Source: Phoma sp. XZ068
Lineage: Eukaryota > Ascomycota > Dothideomycetes > Pleosporales > Didymellaceae
NCBI GenBank assembly: GCA_004835665.1
Contig: RBKR01000013.1
Coordinates: forward strand, 186,001 to 250,000
Direction: 5' to 3'
Length of the DNA stretch: 64,000 bases
The notes under the pieces are model-generated. The model did no database searches. It was not told the DNA's origin and saw only the letters and a program-made list of their open reading frames with translations. The position numbers were made by a program, and so were the translations under genes. Shown here piece after piece: positions 32,816 to 42,745 of this stretch. The first letter of the stretch is position 1. Each line of letters begins with the position of its first letter.

Positions 32816-33577
32816 TCAATCCTGCCTGCCCTTCAATAACCGCTTGGTGACCTTGTCCTTCTCGATGATGTAGACGTGTGCGCCCCAGCCGGACAGGGCG
32901 TCTCGGTCGACGGCGTTCAGCAGCGCTTGTGAGATGGTCTCGAAGAGATCCTCGGGGCCCTGCACGGATTAGCTGTGAATCTTCATAATTCCATGACTAT
33001 GCATACTAGATCAGGCTCCCACAGCCCTTCGCATGTACCAAACAGCTGGTCGCTCGCCGTGCCGCTGACAATAAAGTCCTTTGCAAAGTCAATGCACCCA
33101 ATGCTGTCGAACCCACAGATGAACGGCTTCCCCGTTGTCTGGTTGATACCGGCAATGACAGGGCTGACAAAGTACGGGCCGAAGCGTTTCTCGTACAGCG
33201 ACGACGAGACGAGGTTGGCCATGGTCTGGGGCGAGATGTTGCGCTCCTCGCGCAGGCGGTACATGTTGACTTTGTAGCGGAACAGGTCGGACACGGTCGA
33301 CACGTCGGTGGCGAGCCCCGTCAGCCCGAGGAAGACGTCGCCGTACTGGAAGATCTTGGGGAAGTTGTTCGACACGGTGAGGGCTTGCATGCCGAGGCGG
33401 AGGTCGCAGGCAATGGCCACGCAGTCCTTGCCCACCATGGCCACGGCGGCACCGCCGTCTGTGCAGGTTAGAGATGTTGGTGCGCGTGCATTCGGGGGAG
33501 CTTCGTACTTATCGAGAACGGGGACGACTGCGGCTGTTAGCTTTGCACGGGGACCGCGGCGTGGGGGAGCTCACCAT
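32816..33577 (-). CDS. pup3: 20S proteasome subunit beta-3 (Pup3)
   Basis: Four exons: 33577-33575 (ATG only), 33527-33509 (19 nt), 33458-33007 and 32959-32816, total 205 aa, the same length as yeast Pup3. Intron 1 is GTGAGC...GCCGCAG, intron 2 GTACGA...TGCACAG, intron 3 GTATGC...GTGCAG, each with a CTAAC/CTAATC branch site. The spliced start MSSPFSINGGAAVAMVGKD matches fungal beta-3; without these joins no suitable start exists. Further landmarks are DCVAIACDLRLG, FLGLTGLATDVSTVSDLF, FVSPVIAGI and FICGFDSIGC. Beta-3 is a non-catalytic subunit of the inner ring. The gene is divergent from the mL59 gene, with 280 bases between starts. Confidence 0.95.
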
Positions 33578-33857
33578 GGCTGTGAATCTATCCGGACCGG
33601 CGTCTGTGTGGTGTGTGTTGGTGGGGGTGGTCTACGTAGAGGTGCACGGGAGGTGTGTGTAGAGCGAGGACAGCGGAGGCGGGGGAGCAAGCAAGTGTAG
33701 TTGATGATGAAGCGCACCACAGCAGGTAGCAACAGCTAACGCGGCGGCGAGCTCGCCCACGCCCGCCCTCAGCGCAACCGTGCACCCTCCGGCCTTGGCA
33801 CCAAAAGTTCCCATCTCGCTGCACCAGCGCGCATCACCGCAAGCCCACCCCGCAAAC
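33578..33857. promoter_or_regulatory. 280-bp divergent promoter, pup3 / mrpl25
   Basis: Separates two outward-facing ATGs. GC-rich, no clear TATA box; I did not find a GGTGGCAAA (PACE-like) proteasome element. Confidence 0.6.
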
Positions 33858-34515
33858 ATGGCGACACCACAGACCGTCGAGCTCGCAAAGACACTGCCCC
33901 CGCGGCTGCTGCGCTTCTTCCAGCGCTACCCCCCGCCCCAGCTCTTCCCGACCATCACATCGCAGATCGCCGCGACACCGACAGAGACTCCCGACACAAT
34001 ATCCAGCAGTGCCACGCCCGCAGCCACGCCCACAGACACACCCGCCGTCGACACCGCCCCCGTCACCCCCGACGAAATCCCCTTCCCCAACCCCTTCCAG
34101 CCCACAAAAAACTTCACCACCGGCCGCTGGCACGGCCCCGTCTACGGCCTGCGCAAGCAAGCCGACCTCGTGAAGCTCGCCAGCGCCCACGGCGTCGTCG
34201 ACCTGCTCCCCTGGACGATCAAGAAGCCCGGCGAGAAGGAGGCGCGGCGCATTGAGCGCGGCCTGCTGGTCAAGGGCACGGGCGAGGGCCAGCGGGTCAA
34301 GGGCAAGCTGTGGGAGCGCACGCTCAAGGGACGCTTGGAGATGAGGAGGCAGGCTATGCTTGATATGCCGCGGTTGATTCAGGAGTGGAAGCAGGTACGT
34401 TTTTCTTTTTGTCGCCGTCGAGTGAGAGTATGGGGGGACATGGGCACTGACGTTCCTGCAGAAAGGTCACGGTCGTGGGTGGAAGAAGTGGCCGAGTGGA
34501 AAGGCGAAGAAATAG
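33858..34515 (+). CDS. mrpl25: Mitochondrial large ribosomal subunit protein mL59 (MrpL25)
   Basis: Two exons, 33858-34394 and 34462-34515, encode 196 aa; the intron GTACGT...CCTGCAG joins EWKQ to KGHGRGWKKWPSGKAKK. The start MATPQTVELAKTLPPRLLRF is preferred over an upstream Met in the same frame because it fits the family N-terminus. Conserved stretches are NPFQPTKNFTTGRWHGPVYG, RKQADLVKLA, LLVKGTGEGQRVKGKLWERT and RRQAMLDMPRLIQEWK. A Thr/Ala/Pro-rich insertion (about residues 35-75) separates the first helix from the core. mL59 is a fungal-specific protein of the mitoribosome large subunit. Confidence 0.95.
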
Positions 34516-34937
34516 ATGGTGTGAGAGTAGGAGGCCAGAGACATGTCATGTCTTTCGCCTGTGTATATCTATGTGTTTGGATGGGAGAGCATATTGCCAC
34601 GGCGTTCAGGCAGGTCAGTACCCTGCTTTGTATCATATCAGCTGGAAAACGAGGTGTCGAGGGCGAAATATATCCAGTCTGCAGTCGAACCAGATCCATG
34701 CGAAATATCCAGTCTGCAGTCGAACCAGAGCCATGCAACAACATATATCCATTGATCTGCAAGTCTTGAACCTATGTGTAAATGGGGGTATCCGAGTAAT
34801 CAAGCTCCCTTGTGCAACTCCTCTTCGTTACCAATGCCACCATCAATGCCTCTGCGAAAGAAAAAACGCTCGTATGCTACGCTATCCACCAACACTCCCT
34901 CGTCAACGCATCAAATGCCCAGTCAACCTCACCTCAA
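34516..34937. other. Convergent 3' region
   Basis: Between the mL59 stop and the stop of the minus-strand Cys-rich hypothetical gene. It contains a two-copy 36-bp repeat; no gene is seen. Confidence 0.5.
34664..34735. repeat. Tandem duplication of a ~36-bp unit
   Basis: CGAAATATATCCAGTCTGCA... (34664-34700) is followed at once by a near-identical copy (34701-34735) lacking two bases, both ending GAACCAGA/G-CCATG. It sits in the 3' flank of mL59. Confidence 0.9.
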
Positions 34938-35914
34938 TCACATAACCATCTCCTCGTCCGCGTACAGTGGCTGCTGGAAGCCGTACTCTCGTGCGTACGC
35001 AAACGCCCCGTAGTTGTTCTCCATGTCCGAGATGCTACCAACGTTCTTCTGCCACAGTCCGTTGCCACCAGTGCTATTATACACGGGGTCTGTTGCTTGG
35101 CTGTAGCTTGTCTCCTTCGCAGACTGCTCGTACTCTCGCTTTGCAAGCATGTCGTAACCAGACGTCATGTATGGCTCTGCAGCAGTTGGTGATGCACTAA
35201 GCTCGCGAGCCTGCTGCTCTTGCTGCTCTTGCTGTGCTTTCTCATATCGTAGCTTTGCCATGTTCTCCTCCTGCGCCAGGCTCGTGGGTGGCCAGTCGTA
35301 CAACTGCCTCGACATGTTGTAGTCTGTGCCCGCTGGGTAGCCCTGTCGACCCTGTGGTGGTGATATACGCCATAGCTCAAGCAGACGTAATCGCTGGTCA
35401 TCATCTGCACTCTGGAAGAGCTCAACTTGTGATGGAAACAATAACTCAGGGTTGATGCTGTTGCGGAGCAGAATAGCTGCTAGCTCAGACATTTCAATGT
35501 GTGTTTTCGCCGGAGGTTCGGAAGCACTGCGAGTGGGCACAACATGATGTGAGTGAGTATAATGGCTCGATGCATACACTATCGCCTTGGGTGCCTCCTC
35601 CTCTTGCTGCTGCTGCACTGGTTCAGGCTGCTGTAGCTGGATCTGCTGCGGGGCATTCTGAGACAGGTGCATATTAGCTGCGAACAGCTGCGCGAGCTCA
35701 TCTTGCTGCATGTTTGCTGTTTCTTCGACCTTGGATCGAACGTTGATGCCCGTTGATATGGAGCCGCACTATGACGTAACGGTTAGCGTGTCACCATAAC
35801 AAATAGTCAAGAGCTTACATGTGAGCAGGCAATATTCTGAGAGAATACAGATGGGCTGTAAGGGACAGCTGTGTTGTAAGTACAGTTGCAGTAGTGAACA
35901 AGCATTGGCTGCAT
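34938..35914 (-). CDS. Hypothetical protein with N-terminal Cys pairs
   Basis: Two exons, 35914-35819 and 35768-34938, encode 308 aa from the first ATG of the open exon; the intron is GTAAGC...GTCATAG with a CTAACC branch. Splicing gives an N-terminus MQPMLVHYCNCTYNTAVPYS and then NIACSHCGSISTGINVRSK, i.e. CxC and CxxC pairs that could form a zinc ribbon and are visible only after the join. The remainder is Gln-rich (QQIQLQQPEPVQQQQEEE), then a helical segment MSELAAILLRNSINPELLFP, and a Tyr/Gln-rich tail. No membrane segment. The family is not recognised; a nuclear or RNA-related role would be a guess. An additional upstream exon is possible. Confidence 0.65.
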
Positions 35915-36905
35915 TTGTGGATCTGGTTCAACAGCTGGTGATGGTGCAAGGTACAGTCGGTCGTGGCGATTCGGCAAATGCACCAGTGTTAGTTGAAGAC
36001 GTCAGTGTCTTCGTGGCAAGGTGTGACAGCTGTATCAGGTTGAGCCTGTTTTGAGCTCCTATGCAAGGCTTTGCAGAACTGTTGGTATAATATCGTGGTC
36101 TGGTGATGCTTGGCAAATCTGGTTGGGCGCTGACAACGGAGCTTGCAACAACGGCGGCTTTGTTGAGCTCCTCTAGGGCGTTCAATAGAACAAGGACTGC
36201 TGCGTGAGTTAAAGGAACACAGGTTCAGCGGAAGGGGAGGTTGTCGGAGGTCAACCGGGGGCGGCGTGGCAGTAGATCTATATGTACTGTGTAGCGCGCA
36301 GGTCATGGGTCATGCGGTTGGGTCGAGGGTAGAGAAAAAGGCGGGATGATTTGGTCGCCCAGGTCCAGTTAGCAGCAGCCTGAAACATAAATCGTCTTCG
36401 CTAGCAGGCGGAGAGCCAATGGGTCCTTGCTGGAGCCAGCAAAATATCTTCGACAACTCATCAAACGTGCTGAAGCGGAGCCAGTCTGCGAACCGTCTTG
36501 GACCACGATTGGATCGCTAGGACGAGAGGCGTGCGGGCGCCCCGGTGTAGAAGCAACTTGCCGATAGTCTGGCGGAGGGATCAGCCTTGGGTCCCGTCCA
36601 CAACCAGCGGCACTCGGAGTGTGCAGAGGAGAGCCAAAAGTGCCCCTCGTCCAGCTCGTCCTGGATTTGGCGGGGTGTATGGGGCGGGATATGCCTGAAG
36701 ACTAAGGCGCCAAAGCATGGGCCACCGCGCTAGCTGGAAGGCGCCGTGAGCTCCAACACGCAACTCGCAACTGCCTGCATCAACACCATCACCGAGCTCC
36801 GCCGCCCAGCTTGCACTCACCTCTTCGATTGCCTTGCCTAGTCCGCTTCCCTTTGGCATACCACGACCGTGACTAAGCTTGAAACTTGCACACCTCACCT
36901 CCGCC
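35915..36905. other. Divergent intergenic region upstream of pre10
   Basis: About 1 kb between the Cys-rich gene and pre10. A minus-strand frame at 35928-36185 (MNALEELNKAAVVAS...) might be an upstream exon of the Cys-rich gene, but I found no strong donor site joining it. Otherwise no gene. Confidence 0.45.
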
Positions 36906-37928
36906 ATGGTCAGCCCCGCCGCCGCCGTGTTTGCGCATCAGCCATGCTAACAGCTATATAGACGTCGATAGGAACAGGTTACGACCTGTCTAACTCCGTC
37001 TTCTCCCCGGATGGCCGCAACTTCCAGGTACCCTCACCCCACCACAAACACACAACTGCAGCAACTCACTCTTCCAGGTCGAATACGCAGTCAAGGCGGT
37101 AGAGAACGGCGGCACAGCAGTTGGCATCAGGTGCAAGGATGGCGTCGTGCTGGCACTCGAGAAGCTCGTCACGAGCAAGCTGCTCAAGGCCGGTGCGAAC
37201 AAGAGGATATCAACAGTCGACAGGAACATGGGCATCGTCTCCTCCGGTCTCCTCCCCGATGGCCGCCACTTCGTATCCAGAGCCCGCGATGAGGCAGCCC
37301 AATGGCGGCAGCTGTACAAGGCCCCCATCCCCGTAGCCTCGCTCGCCGACCGCATGGGAAGCTACGCTCAAGCATACACCCTCTACTCCAGTGTACGACC
37401 CTTTGGTATCACAGCCATCATCGCAGGTTGGGATTCGGAGGCAGAGCTGCCAGTGGACGGACAGGTCGGCTCAGGGCCAAAGGCCGGCTCTGGCGGCAAG
37501 AAGGAGGGCGCAAAGCACGGTGGACCTTCTCTGTACATGATCGAGCCGAGTGGTCTGTACTGGGTACGTTATGTTTGCCGTAATGCAGTGATCAAGCTAA
37601 TTCGGCACAGGGCTACTACGGCGCTGCTACCGGCAAGGGACGACAGATTGCCAAGTCCGAACTCGAGAAGCTCAACCTCGCTGACGGCGAGCTGTCGCTG
37701 CAAGACGGTGTCAAGGAGGCCGCGCGCATCATCTACGTCGCCCACGACGACAACAAGGACAAAGAGTTCGAGCTGGAGCTGACCTGGATCAGCAACCTGG
37801 ACGGTCCTACCAAGGGCAGGCACGAGGAGGTACCGAAGGAGATTAGGGAAGAGGCAGAGAGGCTCGCGAAGAAGGCGCTGGAAGGTGATGACGATGACGA
37901 GGAGGAGGAAGAAAAGATGCAGGAGTAG
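36906..37928 (+). CDS. pre10: 20S proteasome alpha subunit Pre10/PSMA3-type
   Basis: Four exons: 36906-36908 (ATG only), 36962-37027, 37078-37563 and 37611-37928, total 290 aa. Intron 1 is GTCAGC...CTATATAG with branch GCTAAC; intron 2 is GTACCC...CTTCCAG; intron 3 is GTACGT...GCACAG. Splicing yields MTSIGTGYDLSNSVFSPDGR followed by NFQVEYAVKAVENGGTAVGI, the alpha-subunit signature in the PSMA3 form. Later landmarks are LVTSKLLKAG, RISTVDRNMGIVSSGLLPDG, SLYMIEPSGLYWGYYGAATG. A Gly/Lys-rich insertion (about residues 155-185) and an acidic C-terminus (EGDDDDEEEEEKMQE) are typical additions. It is an outer-ring subunit of the 20S core; with pup3 it is the second proteasome gene within 5 kb. Confidence 0.95.
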
Positions 37929-38300
37929 ACCACGATCAAGTGCATTGCACACAGCACTGGCACGCCATAGACGGTCACCCATGATAACGAACTGCTCTAC
38001 GAAGCATAATCACGAATCATCGCATTTTGGGTCTTCCAGCGTTTTAAACTACAGCTATCGTTGCTAACATTAACAGACGAAGCAGGCTGTAACTATAAAG
38101 TTCGGACTCGACAGGTCCTAGTCTGACAAACAACACACGAGTGTCGTGGAGCTGCAGCTAGCAGGATCTTAGTGGGGCACCGCGTCATTCACCAGTCAAA
38201 CGCCGATGAACACCTCGTGGCTATTAAAACTCGTTCATCAACAACAATCCTGTTGTCCCTCAGATACCTCAAACTCGACAACACAATTACATCTACAACA
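37929..38300. other. Intergenic
   Basis: 3' flank of pre10 and promoter of the histidine phosphatase gene; nothing recognised. Confidence 0.5.
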
Positions 38301-39098
38301 ATGCCGCCAACACTCATCCTCATTCGCCATGCACAGGCACTACACAATGCAACTAGCGACTGGGTATGACTCTGTAAGAGTTGTCGATAACCTCATGATT
38401 CTGATATGATACAGTCAATCCACGACCCTCCACTAACAGACCTCGGCCGCCAACAAAGCGCCGAACTGCACGAGAGTCTCAAAGCCAGCACCCTCGCCAA
38501 CAAAACCGACCTCATTGTTGTCAGCCCCATGCGCCGAACCCTCGAAACCATGACCATCGGCCTAGACTTCCTAATCAAAAAGGGCATCCCCGTCCTCCCC
38601 GACGCAAACTGGCACGAAAACGCCGACAAGCCCTGCGACACCGGAAACCCCATGTCCGTCATCTCAAAAGAGTACCCACAATATGACTTCTCCGGCGTCG
38701 ACCCCTTGTACCCCGACAAGACTTCTAATCTGAAATCGAACCCCTACGCATTCACCCAGAAAGCCATCGTTGCGCGCGGCCAGACGTGTTTGCGGGATTT
38801 GTACAGCAGGCCTGAGAAGGTTATCGCTGTTGTTACGCACTCTGGCTTCCTGCGCACAGCAGTGTGCAATCGTATGTTTTTCAATGCTGATTGGCGCGTT
38901 TTCGACTTCGATGAGGAGGAGATGGCAAAGCAGGGGGGGTTTGTGTTGAAGGAGTGGGAGGAGACGGAGAAGAAGGGTGGGGGTATGGGGAGGAGTGATG
39001 TTGGTGTTTTTGGTATTGTGGAGGGGGATTTTCCGCCCGAGGTTGTGGAGGAGGTGGGGGAGGTGAATAAGCAGGTTCCTGTTACGAAGAGTGGGTGA
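38301..39098 (+). CDS. Histidine phosphatase superfamily (phosphoglycerate mutase-like) protein
   Basis: Two exons, 38301-38363 and 38415-39098, encode 248 aa; the intron GTATGA...GATACAG joins HNATSDW to SIHDPPLTDLG. The catalytic phosphohistidine motif is LILIRHAQALHN (His9), RHA in place of the common RHG. PPLTDLGRQQ, SPMRRTLETM and VVTHSGFLRTAV with the second catalytic His complete the signature. The middle part (NWHENADKPCDTGNPMSVIS) follows the fungal subgroup that includes small-molecule phosphatases. The C-terminus is Gly/Glu/Val-rich. The substrate cannot be told from sequence. Confidence 0.9.
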
Positions 39099-40005
39099 GT
39101 TTATGGGGCGGGTAGTTGGAATGGTGGGAGTTCGGTACAGGTAGATTTATGATTTAGATTTGCATAGATATAAGAGCGGTATAGATGTTTTTCTATCCTA
39201 GATCGAAGTTTTGGTTCTCTCATGTGCGGACTCTTCAGCTTGTGACTCTTCACAAGCTCACAGCTTCGATTGTAGCCACCAGTGTACACATGAACAGGCT
39301 GTTCTTGACCGACAATTGCTAGCATTTGATGCATCCTATTGCACATATCTACCACCTAGCACATCTGTCCCTCTCATCAGCGTGTATTTCCTTTCTCGGG
39401 GCACACATGTTACTATCGGCTCGCGTAGACTATATGTATAGTTTCTCTACACATCAACAAGCCCCCACTAGTTCCTGTACTCACCACATCCACATCTCTG
39501 AGAACATGGAGTCAAGAATGCTCTCAGCCTCGCTACCATACTACAGGGAAGGAAAAGAACTCGAAGTCCGCTTCTGCAATATTGATATCACTTGGATTGG
39601 TTAGCTCATCTCGAGCCTCGAGCGGACTGCCTCCAAAGGTAGAATCGGACATGATTTCGGTTAGGTTTTACATTTATTTGTGTATGTACTACAGAGCCAA
39701 ATTAGAGCGCCATGTTGTGATTGGCGTGGGTCTCATCTAATGGTTTTTCTCGCTCACTCACTCTTCAACGGTGTCATTGGTTATTATCTGATTCGTAAAT
39801 TGCTATAAAGGGCAGAGATATGGAAGACCCTTCGTAAGAAAAAGTTCAGAGCTTTGTATTATGAACTGTACTGGCTTGATAAGATAAGCCAATGTTTATG
39901 TTTCACTGTTTTGCCGTAGCCAATATTTGTAGCAAAGGAAGAAGAACAGCTCAAGGTAAGAATATCGTGTAGGCTCAGAAATGCAAAAGGATAACAAACT
40001 AACTT
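39099..40005. other. Intergenic, convergent 3' ends
   Basis: About 0.9 kb, moderately AT-rich toward 40000, no gene seen. Confidence 0.5.
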
Positions 40006-40854
40006 TTATACAGCCTTGCAGAATCTCACAACAAAATCGACTCGGTGGGCGTGAGTAGCCGGAACACCGGGTCCCGTATTAACACTCGCAACAGCCTCCT
40101 CAGTCTCGACACGACCATCATGACCAACAAGATACGAACCAATCTGCGTCAACTCAGTCTTGTACGCATTCAGAAGGCTCTCCGCCGCCCTACGTAGGTC
40201 AGCACGACCCCAAATCGTGCTACGAACGGTGATGGAGTCGAGCCGCGGTTCGAAACCCCTAAACCATCCGAGATAGACGACCCAATCCGTTCCAGTGGCA
40301 TTTTGCGTATACAGGTGCGTAACAGTAGGAGGAATGACGTCGTCGTGATACGTTCGAAGTGTCAGCCGCTTCATCTTTGAGCTCAGTTTGGAGCCACCTA
40401 AGGGAGGACGGCCCCAGCCACGTGGAAGAATAAACACAGTATGAAGAGGAGGATCTCGGTAAGCCATCATGTTGACGACAAAAGTGAGGTCACTAGCGTG
40501 CGGTAGATCGATTAGTTGGGAGTGATGTCGCCGGTGGTGGTAGTTAGGAAACCAGAGACACATCCAGGTGGCGTTGCGAAGCAGTTGACCGATACCCTCA
40601 TGTAGGAATAGTTTATTGCAGAGAAGCCATACTGGTAAGCCATGCTGGGCAGCCAGAATATTCCCAAATGTGCTGTAGTGAAGCTGGAAGGTGCCACGGT
40701 TGATATGACCTTTTGGTACGTGCAGAGTGGGCGTCGCCTTCCATAGCTCATGATATACCAGATCTCTTAGTTCTCGCGGCAGATCAGTGAATTGAGTTGA
40801 GCTTGGGCTCGACTGCTGATATTCTCCAGCAACCTTGATATCTAGGGTGGCCAT
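40006..40854 (-). CDS. F-box-like fungal protein, 282 aa
   Basis: Single exon from an ATG at 40854. Near the N-terminus, FTDLPRELRDLVYHELWKAT (about residues 22-41) has the LPxELRDxVY core of F-box-like and 2EXR-type domains that are numerous in dothideomycetes. The rest contains hydrophobic and aromatic blocks (LPVWLLCNKLFLHEG, TWMCLWFPNYHHRRHH, VVYLGWFRGFEPRLDSITV), probably one globular domain, and a C-terminus ATHAHRVDFVVRFCKAV. F-box proteins bind Skp1 in ubiquitin ligases, but for this expanded fungal group the role is unproven. It lies beside a decayed repeat region, a common setting for lineage-specific genes. Confidence 0.7.
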   Translation of the reverse strand: MATLDIKVAGEYQQSSPSSTQFTDLPRELRDLVYHELWKATPTLHVPKGHINRGTFQLHYSTFGNILAAQHGLPVWLLCNKLFLHEGIGQLLRNATWMCLWFPNYHHRRHHSQLIDLPHASDLTFVVNMMAYRDPPLHTVFILPRGWGRPPLGGSKLSSKMKRLTLRTYHDDVIPPTVTHLYTQNATGTDWVVYLGWFRGFEPRLDSITVRSTIWGRADLRRAAESLLNAYKTELTQIGSYLVGHDGRVETEEAVASVNTGPGVPATHAHRVDFVVRFCKAV

Positions 40855-42745
40855 TGTAGACGGCGAGGTTGGAATTCAGTGTGCGTGTGGAGGGTGACAG
40901 TACGACATGATTTATACTTATGGATCTCGTGCCCATCTCCATCTCAAGTGCGCGTGCCTGTGTACCTGTAGTTCTGACGTTGTAGTTTACAATGCAATTG
41001 CTATTGATATAGGTCACGTCGAGCGGCACGTGCCCGCATAATTGGACTTTGTGTGAGGCAAAGCTTGACCTTCTTCTCTATTTCGAGACGTTGTAATTTG
41101 CACTGCCTTCTGCTTCTCATGACTCCAATTTCTACTAACATACACCACATCCTCCTACCAGACATCACTCCCGAGCCTTACTGTATCCAACGGGAATGAC
41201 GCATCTCCAAACCCAATCGATTATCTATCGACACAAAAATAAGACGCACAATGGTCTAGTCGCAGTCCTAAAGTAAGCAGTATTCCCCGTCTAAACTACA
41301 AACAGCACCATCGCATATACAAAGATTAATATCACGTCAAAACCGCCCTCTCAAGCTCCATCAAAACCCTCCTATTATCAAAACGCAAACCCCCTCCAAG
41401 CCGCAGAAGTCACATTCACAGTATACAGATATAAACATATTCTGTCCAGAACAGTCCTCTTAAGATCTAGCTACACATTCCAAGTTGTCAAAAAGAGAAT
41501 ATCCTATGCAATCCACCAACAGAACTATTGGTATGCAGACATATATATCAAGTCTCGAACCAATCTCTTAGGGTCAAGATAGGACTTAAGATCTATTAAA
41601 GTAAGTAATATTTACACTCAGTTATAAATAGGGCTATTTTAATTTATAGAGATAATTATACTCTGTCTATGTCTCTATCTAGAGCCTTCCTTCTAAGATC
41701 CAGCTCCCCCGTATTATTTCAAAGCAAGTAATGTTTCGCCTCTATGCCGCAGACAGGACTATTACAGTATGTAGACACACATATCCCATCCAAAACCACC
41801 CTCTAAAATCCATCCACACCCTCCCGCCATTAAAGAGATAGTACATAATAAGGAAATACTCAAACAGCAGAGACTAGCTAATGGGAAGTACACAGACACC
41901 GCAGAAAACAAGAACTGCTTTCATCAGTAGTGTTGCCATACATAAAACCTCAGTTGCCAAGGTTAGCACGTATAACTGCCCCCGGGACGCTAGTGGGAAT
42001 ACCCATTCTCCAAGTGAGGCAAATACTTTATAAAATGTATTCGTTGGTCTATTGTCAAAGCAGCGTTTTCCCCCCTCCAAGCCATTGATGTCACCTTAAC
42101 TGTCTAAAGACATCAATATGGTGTATCTAGAGCCATACTTAAAACCTATCTACACGCTCCCATTCCCATCAGCACGCAATCCCCCTAAGTTCTAACACCA
42201 CCGTCGCATATACGCACATATCCTCTGTCCATAACCACCTCTTGAGCGGTCTAGATCCGTAGCCAGCGGATGGTGGTAATTTGATGTCCGCATCACGCTC
42301 GTTCCCGCGAATAATCGGGAGAATGTCGGTAGGCTATAGATATACGTATATGATAGAGGTATGTTAGCTGGACATAGATGTAAACGTGAAAAAGGAAAGA
42401 AAGCCCAGTACGACACGCTCCTAAAACAACAGGTAATTACTTCCAACACAGCGTGTTGTTGCCTTGGAAGAGTGGATTGTGAACACCATCTAAAGCAACA
42501 ATGCGATATGATGCAATACATTCAATTCTCATCTGGATCCCGTAGGATATCCAGCTCTCATTATCTATCTTCCTCCCTTTTCAGCCCCCCTCAACCAAAT
42601 CCTCGTCCCTTGCAGAATTCTGGTCAGAATCATAATCCTAACCCTATCAGAATCCTATCCTACCCCCCCGGGATACCCCTCCCCCTCCCCCTTTTCCATC
42701 CAATTCTTGATTCTTGATTCTTAATTCTTAATTCTTAATGCTTCA
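40855..42745. other. 1.9-kb intergenic region with decayed tandem repeats
   Basis: No gene. The first ~200 bases are the promoter of the F-box-like gene. 41300-42260 holds a degenerate repeat listed separately, and 42580-42740 is C-rich and pyrimidine-rich (CCCCCCCGGG, TTCTTGATTCTTGATTCTT), the 3' flank of the INSIG gene. Confidence 0.5.
41303..42260. repeat. Degenerate tandem repeat, unit about 110-120 bp
   Basis: Recurring landmarks occur in the same order: ACAGTATGCAGACACATATC-like, CTGTCC-AAACCACCCTCTT, AAGATCTA-CTACAC, CCTCCCATTATC, and CCCCCTCCAAGCCGCAGAAG. Clear unit starts are near 41303, 41418, 41531 and 41764; CTCTTAAGATC-like blocks recur near 41457, 41566, 41692, 41801 and 42236. 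Copies are strongly diverged. I aligned them by eye only. Confidence 0.65.

Noticed and set aside
35928..36185. Possible upstream exon of the Cys-rich gene (MNALEELNKAAVVAS)
   Set aside because: No good donor site connecting it in frame to the next exon; could be revived by transcript data.
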